Shown: piece after piece, positions 59,619 through 64,000 of the stretch
Position numbering within the stretch: the stretch's first letter is position 1
Layout: every line of letters starts with the position of its first letter
Assembly: GCF_040436365.1 (NCBI RefSeq)
Contig: NZ_AP026369.1
Location: 1,117,501 to 1,181,500, forward strand
Origin: Hydrogenimonas sp. SS33
GTDB lineage: Bacteria; Campylobacterota; Campylobacteria; Campylobacterales; Hydrogenimonadaceae
DNA length: 64,000 nucleotides
Reading direction: 5' to 3'
The notes under the pieces: generated by a model
Seen by the model: only the letters and a program-made list of their open reading frames with translations
What the model was told of the DNA's origin: nothing
The model's database searches: none
Made by a program: the position numbers and the translations under genes

Positions 59619-62045
59619 TTAGACTCTTTCGATCAGCGCCTCTTCCAGCACCTCTTCGACCCGTTTGACCGGCACGATCTCGATGGCCTCTTTCACTTCG
59701 TCGGGCACGTCGTCCAGATCCCGTTTGTAGTTCTTTTCGGGAATCAGCACCTTCTTCATCTTCGCCTTGTAGGCGGCGATGAGCTTCTCTTTCAGCCCGC
59801 CGATGGGCAGGACCTTGCCCGTGAGGGTCAGCTCCCCCGTCATCGCCACGTCGGGCCGCACCTTCAGTTCGCTGAAAATGGAGGCGATCGCCGTCGCCAT
59901 CGTGATACCGGCGCTGGGACCGTCCTTGGGGGTCGCCCCTTCCGGGACGTGGATATGCAGGTCGTAACGCTTGTAGACTTCGCTGGGCTCGACCTTGATC
60001 TTCTCCTCCCGCTCCTTGACGGTTTTGGGGATGATGCGCTCGTCGATGGGGAGCACGCCCCGGTCGATGAGGGTCTTGACCACGCTCAGGGCGATGCGGG
60101 CCGACTCCTTCATCACATCCCCCAGGCTTCCGGTGAGCTGCAGGCCGCCCTTGCCCTTGATCTTGATGCTCTCGATCTTCAGCACGTCGCCGCCCACGGC
60201 GGTCCAGGCGAGCCCGTTGACGACGCCCACCGCCGGCTCGTTCTCCGCCGTGTCGATCTCGAAGACCGGCTTCTCCAGGAACTCGGGGAGGTTCTTGACG
60301 TTGACCGAGACTTTGGCGACGGTCGGGTCGCTGAGAATCCTCATCGCCGCCTTGCGGATGATGTCCGCCAGCCGCCGCCGCAGGTTCCGCACCCCAGCTT
60401 CCCGGGTGTAGTTCTCTATGACCGTCTCCAGCGCCGCCTTGGTGATGGAGAATTCGCTCCGCTTCAGGGCGTGCTTCTTCAGCTCCTGGGGAATGAGGTA
60501 ACGCTTGGCGATCTCGAACTTCTCCTGGGGCGTATAGCTGCTGAGGAAGATGAACTCCATCCTGTCGCGCAGGGGCCCGGGGATCATCCCGATGTCGTTT
60601 GCCGTGGCGATGAAGATCACCTGGCTCAGATCGATGTTGAAGTTCAGGTAGTAGTCCCTGAAGGCGCTGTTCTGCTCCGGATCAAGAATCTCAAGCAACG
60701 CCGACGTCGGGTCGCCGCGCATGTTGCGCCCCACCTTGTCGATCTCGTCCAGGACCATGACCGGGTTCATCTCCCCCGCGTCGATGAGCCCCTGGACGAT
60801 CCGCCCCGGCATGGCGCCTATGTAGGTGCGCCGGTGCCCCCGCAGCTCGTTGACATCTTCCAGCCCGCCGAGGGCGATGCGCACCAGCTTGCGCCGCAGT
60901 GCCTTGGCGATGGAGTTGGCCAGGGAGGTCTTTCCGATGCCCGGAGGGCCCGCGAAGCAGAGGATCGCCCCCTTGATCTGGCTGTCGGCCACGCCGCGCA
61001 GCTCCGCCAGCTCCCGGACGCTGAAATACTCGACGATCCGCTCCTTGGGCTTCTTCAGGCCGTAGTGGTCCTTGTCCAGCTGCGTCTGGACATCCTCGAT
61101 CTTCAAATGTTTGCGGGCGTACTTGCCGAAGGGGATCTCCAGCACCCAGTCGAGCCAGCTCTGGAGCATGTTGGCGTCGGCGGAGTCGGGATGCATCCGC
61201 GAGAAGCGCTCGATCTGCTTCTTGATCTCCTTGTAGGCATCCTCGTTCATGTGGGGCTTTTTCGCCTCCAGCTTCTTGAAGTACTCCTCGATCTCCTCTT
61301 CCCGCTGGGTGTCGGTCCCCAGCTCCTGCTGGATCTGCTTGAGCTGCTCTTTTAGGAAGTACTCCTTGTTCACCTGCTCGATGCGGCTGTGGACCTTGGA
61401 GCGGATCTCCTTCTGGAGCTTGTTCGCCTCGATCTCGGCACTGATGATATCCACCAGCAGCAGCAACCGCTGCTCCACATCCTCCTCGATGAAGAGTTCG
61501 TAGGCTTCGGGCTTCTTGATCTTGATAGTGCTGGAGACCAGGTCCGCGATGCGGTTGGGTTCGTGGTTCTCCTCGATGGTGCGGATCAGGTCGGGCGGGA
61601 ACTGGTTGCTCACCTGCGAAAGCTGCTTGAGCTTTTCGCGCAGCACCTCCATCAGCGCCTCGATCTTCAGTTCGTTGTAGGGCTTGGACTTGATGACGTC
61701 CACCCTCGCCGTCAGGGGCGACCGGCTCACGGGCTCCAGTATCCGCCCCCGCGCCAGCCCCTGGAAGAGCACTTTGATACGCCCGTCGGGCAGCGTCACC
61801 TTGCGCATGATGGAGCCGATGACCCCCGCGTCGTAGATGGCGTCGAAGCTCCGCTCCCCCTCGTGGCCCGGCTTGGTGGGGCAGACCATCACCAGCGAGT
61901 TGCTCTCCACCGCCTCGATCGCCGCCTGGACGTTCTTCTCGTCGCTGAGGAAAATGGGCGAGATCATGAAGGGGTAGAGAAAGAGCTCGTCCTCCACGAG
62001 AATGGGTATTTCGGTGGGAAAAGCGCTATAGTCGCTCAGTTGCAT
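59619..62045 (-). CDS. lon: ATP-dependent protease Lon
   Basis: 808 residues, full-length LonA. The N-terminal substrate-binding domain ([23 protein letters not shown]) is followed by a coiled-coil segment. The AAA+ core has Walker [19 protein letters not shown] near residue 362, Walker [16 protein letters not shown] near 425, and the protease domain the Ser-Lys dyad in [15 protein letters not shown] (Ser near 690) and [18 protein letters not shown] (Lys near 733). It removes misfolded and regulatory proteins. AAAGGA precedes the ATG. A consensus promoter lies upstream, and bamD is 112 bases further. Confidence 0.97.
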   Translation of the reverse strand: MQLSDYSAFPTEIPILVEDELFLYPFMISPIFLSDEKNVQAAIEAVESNSLVMVCPTKPGHEGERSFDAIYDAGVIGSIMRKVTLPDGRIKVLFQGLARGRILEPVSRSPLTARVDVIKSKPYNELKIEALMEVLREKLKQLSQVSNQFPPDLIRTIEENHEPNRIADLVSSTIKIKKPEAYELFIEEDVEQRLLLLVDIISAEIEANKLQKEIRSKVHSRIEQVNKEYFLKEQLKQIQQELGTDTQREEEIEEYFKKLEAKKPHMNEDAYKEIKKQIERFSRMHPDSADANMLQSWLDWVLEIPFGKYARKHLKIEDVQTQLDKDHYGLKKPKERIVEYFSVRELAELRGVADSQIKGAILCFAGPPGIGKTSLANSIAKALRRKLVRIALGGLEDVNELRGHRRTYIGAMPGRIVQGLIDAGEMNPVMVLDEIDKVGRNMRGDPTSALLEILDPEQNSAFRDYYLNFNIDLSQVIFIATANDIGMIPGPLRDRMEFIFLSSYTPQEKFEIAKRYLIPQELKKHALKRSEFSITKAALETVIENYTREAGVRNLRRRLADIIRKAAMRILSDPTVAKVSVNVKNLPEFLEKPVFEIDTAENEPAVGVVNGLAWTAVGGDVLKIESIKIKGKGGLQLTGSLGDVMKESARIALSVVKTLIDRGVLPIDERIIPKTVKEREEKIKVEPSEVYKRYDLHIHVPEGATPKDGPSAGITMATAIASIFSELKVRPDVAMTGELTLTGKVLPIGGLKEKLIAAYKAKMKKVLIPEKNYKRDLDDVPDEVKEAIEIVPVKRVEEVLEEALIERV

Positions 62046-62089
62046 GTGAAAATCCTTTTGGTGACAATAACTTGATTGAAAGTTGACGC

Positions 62090-62109
62090 AAAGCCGCTTT
62101 CACGGCTTT
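62090..62109. repeat. Perfect inverted repeat in the lon leader
   Basis: AAAGCCG (62090–62096) and CGGCTTT (62103–62109) with a six-base spacer, inside the inferred 5' leader of lon, about 45 bases before the start codon. It may be an RNA hairpin or an operator. It does not match the CIRCE (HrcA) or HAIR (HspR) consensus. Confidence 0.6.
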
Positions 62110-62124
62110 AATATTTCTGTAAGG

Positions 62125-62153
62125 TTTATATATTTTTTTAAGCGGTTTGTCAA
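62125..62153 (-). promoter_or_regulatory. lon promoter (-35 TTGACA, 17 bases, -10 TATAAA)
   Basis: On the minus strand a perfect TTGACA (62153–62148) is followed after 17 bases by TATAAA (62130–62125), a near-consensus sigma-70 promoter, stronger than the other promoters in the window. Transcription would start near 62118 and give a leader of about 70 bases. It lies immediately after the bamD stop codon. Confidence 0.78.
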
Positions 62154-62157
62154 GAGA

Positions 62158-62808
62158 TCATTCGAAAATCCAGTCGAACCAGCCCGAAGGCGGCAGCTCG
62201 ATATCTTCCTTCTTCAGCCATCCTTCGGCATTGCGTTTGCGGTAGATCGCCGCCGCTTTGGGTTTGTCGCGGCGGTCGTAGAGCTGGGCGATCTTCTCGT
62301 TGAGCAGGTAGCGGGTCATCTCCAGCCGCACCTCCATCGTCTGCACCATAGGGGTATACTCCCCCTTCGGGTAGCGGGCGATGTAGTTGCGCGCCCGTAT
62401 CAGCGTGTCGTCGATGAGCTTCTGGTCCCGCTGGGGGGAGCGCAGGCCGTAGAAACCGGCCTTGATCTGGAAGAACTCCGCCAGCTCCCGGTTCCTGAAG
62501 CTGCCGTAGCGCTTCATATACTCCTCCAGGTAGAAGTTGGCCAGCAGGTACTCCTCGTTGTCCATATGGGCCTGAAAGAGGATCATCATCGCCTGGGGGA
62601 TCAGGGGCGAACTGATATGCTCACTCTCCAGGGAGGTGAAGAAGTTGTCCGCCTTCTCCAGGTTCCCAGACGCCACCTTCTTCAGAATCTGCTGGTACCA
62701 GTAGAGTGCCGGCTTCTCGTACTCCTCCACTTCGTTCTTGGAGCTGCATCCCGCCAGGATTGCCGCCATCGTCACCGCAACCGCAACGGCCCGTAACCTT
62801 CTTCGCAT
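62158..62808 (-). CDS. bamD: Outer-membrane assembly lipoprotein BamD
   Basis: 216 residues. Lipoprotein signal RRRLRAVAVAVTMAAILAGC with lipidated C21. The rest is helical TPR-like: LYWYQQILKKVASGNLEKAD, ISSPLIPQAMMILFQAHMDNEEYLLANFYLEEYMKRY with the BamD Y-x-x-A-N-F-Y-L-x-x-Y pattern, and LIRARNYIARYPKGEYTPMVQ. It is the essential lipoprotein of the BAM complex that folds outer-membrane barrels. Its order with lon matches the Campylobacter arrangement as I recall it. Divergent from fliW, with a 122-base gap. Confidence 0.88.
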   Translation of the reverse strand: MRRRLRAVAVAVTMAAILAGCSSKNEVEEYEKPALYWYQQILKKVASGNLEKADNFFTSLESEHISSPLIPQAMMILFQAHMDNEEYLLANFYLEEYMKRYGSFRNRELAEFFQIKAGFYGLRSPQRDQKLIDDTLIRARNYIARYPKGEYTPMVQTMEVRLEMTRYLLNEKIAQLYDRRDKPKAAAIYRKRNAEGWLKKEDIELPPSGWFDWIFE

Positions 62809-62930
62809 CTTCCGCCTTTCCCCTCCCCGCGGCGCCCCGCTCTTTCAGTCGCCTCATAGGTAGGGTGGATTAAACTATGGAAAGATTTTAACCGATATAT
62901 CATTACCCACGCATTAAAGGGCTCTATTTC
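62809..62930. promoter_or_regulatory. Divergent bamD/fliW intergenic region
   Basis: 122 bases. The bamD side is GC-rich, the fliW side AT-rich with a GATATATCATT block (62894–62904) that may contain the fliW -10 box. AAAGGG at about 62916–62921 is the likely fliW ribosome site. A 13-base motif GGTAGGGTGGATT at 62859–62871 also occurs upstream of pnp. No sigma-54 or sigma-28 promoter was found. Confidence 0.4.
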
Positions 62931-63335
62931 ATGGAATACAAAGCAGTCATGCCGATTCTCGGGTTCGACAATATTGAAGACTACACCCTCGAACCCGTCG
63001 ACGACATCTTTTTCAGGCTCACCGCCAAAGAGGCGGCATCACCCTCCTTTACCCTCATCCGCCCCGAAGCGCTGCGGCGGGACTATGTTTTCGATCTGCC
63101 CGACGCTGCGGCGGAGCGGCTGGGTCTGGAGCGGGAGGAGGATGCCCTCGTACTCAACCTCATGATCGTCGACACCCCCTTGGAGAACTCCCACGTCAAC
63201 TTCCTTGCGCCGCTGGTCTTCAACAAAGCCAACGGCAGGATGGCACAGGTGGTCCTCGACTCCGCCAGGTACCCCGCCTACGGGCTCGCCGACCCGCTGC
63301 GGGTCTTTATGAACGGAAGTGAGGAGGCATCATGA
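62931..63335 (+). CDS. fliW: Flagellar assembly factor FliW
   Basis: 134 residues, the usual size. FliW binds flagellin and relieves or counteracts the translational regulator CsrA. Conserved blocks are PILGFDNIEDYTLEPVDD near the N-terminus, FTLIRPEALRRDYVFDLPDAA near 42–62, LVLNLMIVDTPLENSHVNFLAPLVFN near 77–102, and AQVVLDSARYPAYGLADPL near the end. Its presence implies flagellar motility although no flagellar structural gene is in the window. Strong GAGG is near its own end, for proC, which overlaps by ATGA. Confidence 0.93.
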   Translation: MEYKAVMPILGFDNIEDYTLEPVDDIFFRLTAKEAASPSFTLIRPEALRRDYVFDLPDAAAERLGLEREEDALVLNLMIVDTPLENSHVNFLAPLVFNKANGRMAQVVLDSARYPAYGLADPLRVFMNGSEEAS

Positions 63336-64000
63336 AAATCACCATCGTCGGCCCCGGGAAAATGGCGCTGGCCCTCGCCAAGGGGTTGGAGAAAGAGCAC
63401 GAACTCACCATCGTCGGACGCGACGGCGAAAAGCTGCTCCACTTCACCAAACAGCTCTCCAGGCACGCCAAAACGGCGCTGCTGGAGAAATACGAGATCG
63501 ACGGGCAGACCCTGCTTCTTTGCGTCAAGCCCCACGCCCTGAAGGAGACGGCGGCCCAGCTCAAAGGGAAGGCCCGAACCCTCTACTCCGTGCTGGCGGG
63601 CACCCCCGTCGAAGCGCTCAAGAAGGCGGTCAAGGCCGACAGCTACGTCCGCGCCATGCCCAACCTCGCCGCCGAGTATTTCGCCTCCATGACCACCCTC
63701 ACCGGCGACGGCGAAAAGAGAGAGGAGGCCGAAGCCCTCTTCGCCTCCATCGGCGGAACCCTCTGGGTCGGGACCGAAAAGGAGCTCGACATCGCCACCG
63801 CCGTCGCCGGCAGCGGCCCCGCCTACCTGGCGCTGGTGGCCGAAGCCCTCGCCGACGGCGCCGTGAAAGAGGGGCTGAAGCGCACCGACGCCGCGAAACT
63901 GGTCGAAGGGCTCTTCGCCGGTTTCGCCCCCCTCATCGCCCACAGCCACCCTGCTTTGCTCAAAGATGCCGTCATGAGCCCCGGCGGCACTACCGCCGCC
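63332..64000 (+). CDS. proC: Pyrroline-5-carboxylate reductase (3' end beyond window)
   Basis: The first 223 codons of a gene that runs off the window; no stop occurs by base 64000. The start ATG at 63332 overlaps the fliW stop and has GAGGAGG seven bases upstream. The N-terminal NAD(P) loop is ITIVGPGKMALALAKGL, followed by VKPHALKETAAQL, VRAMPNLAAEYFASMTTL (RAMPN signature) and AVAGSGPAYLALVAEALADG (catalytic-region GSGPAY), with VMSPGGTTAA at the edge. Final step of proline synthesis. Adjacent fliW–proC agrees with Campylobacterota order. Confidence 0.93.
   Translation, partial: MKITIVGPGKMALALAKGLEKEHELTIVGRDGEKLLHFTKQLSRHAKTALLEKYEIDGQTLLLCVKPHALKETAAQLKGKARTLYSVLAGTPVEALKKAVKADSYVRAMPNLAAEYFASMTTLTGDGEKREEAEALFASIGGTLWVGTEKELDIATAVAGSGPAYLALVAEALADGAVKEGLKRTDAAKLVEGLFAGFAPLIAHSHPALLKDAVMSPGGTTAA

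Noticed and set aside
59553-61355. A 600-codon open frame opposite lon
   Set aside because: Antisense to an intact Lon with all catalytic motifs; composition is typical of a shadow frame.
62046-62157. CIRCE (HrcA) or HAIR (HspR) heat-shock operator before lon
   Set aside because: The inverted repeat AAAGCCG-N6-CGGCTTT matches neither consensus in sequence or spacing.
62809-62930. Sigma-54 or sigma-28 flagellar promoter for fliW
   Set aside because: Neither a TGGCAC-N5-TTGC pair nor a sigma-28-type -10 box is present in the gap.

Overview
The window reads as part of the chromosome of a free-living Campylobacterota (Epsilonproteobacteria). The evidence is the bamD–lon pair set against the divergent fliW–proC pair (an arrangement I recall from Campylobacter), a lone atpE outside any atp operon, an NhaD antiporter, a PtmE-type legionaminic acid pathway, and several TATAAT-like -10 boxes without a clear -35. 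Base composition is moderate overall, GC-rich in the housekeeping half and visibly AT-richer in parts of the sugar region. I cannot name genus or species.

Region 1 (1–32.7 kb, nearly all + strand) is a large surface-polysaccharide locus. After the tail of a membrane protein and a divergent PaaK/CapK-like ligase, nine overlapping genes (1876–10355) encode a full legionaminic acid route: 4,6-dehydratase, LegC, LegH-like, LegI, LegG, PtmE, PtmF, LegF/PtmB and PtmA. They are followed by a hexapeptide acetyltransferase, an AT-rich GT-B-like protein, a flippase, an O-antigen ligase/polymerase, five GT4 and two GT2 glycosyltransferases, a CelD-type GNAT, a polysaccharide deacetylase and a CapA-like phosphoesterase. 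The block ends with a tight module: ATP-grasp, PaaK-like ligase, bi-domain oxidoreductase, second PaaK-like ligase, heparinase-like protein and a GT4. Most junctions are ATGA-type overlaps, so translation is probably coupled over long stretches.

Region 2 (32.7–36.7 kb) is the export control set: a CpsB-type tyrosine phosphatase (+) converging on Wzc-like kinase and Wza-like export lipoprotein (-). With the flippase and ligase/polymerase this indicates a Wzx/Wzy-type pathway. No initiating phosphoglycosyltransferase is present in the window.

Region 3 (36.9–51.1 kb, - strand) is housekeeping and envelope: tRNA-Leu(GAG), atpE with promoter and terminator, pnp, a small J-domain protein, an MCE/MlaD-family protein with a barrel-like C-terminus, lptD, an RDD protein, purD, then a 436-base gap holding two adjacent imperfect palindromes, then hemD, guaA, nhaD, nadB and a tiny LptM-like lipoprotein.

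Region 4 (51.1–59.6 kb, + strand) has a DciA-like (DUF721) gene and uvrC, then a signalling operon: PAS protein, a two-HPt protein in which one HPt lacks its histidine, a Sel1-repeat protein, a NIT-type hybrid histidine kinase with one intact and two degenerate receivers, and a CheY-like regulator. Region 5 (59.6–64 kb) has lon and bamD (-) and fliW with a truncated proC (+).

No CRISPR array, rRNA, transposase or prophage gene was recognised. The best candidates for new biology are the ligase/ATP-grasp/oxidoreductase module, the inner-to-outer-membrane MCE protein, the half-degenerate HPt phosphorelay and the palindromes upstream of purD.
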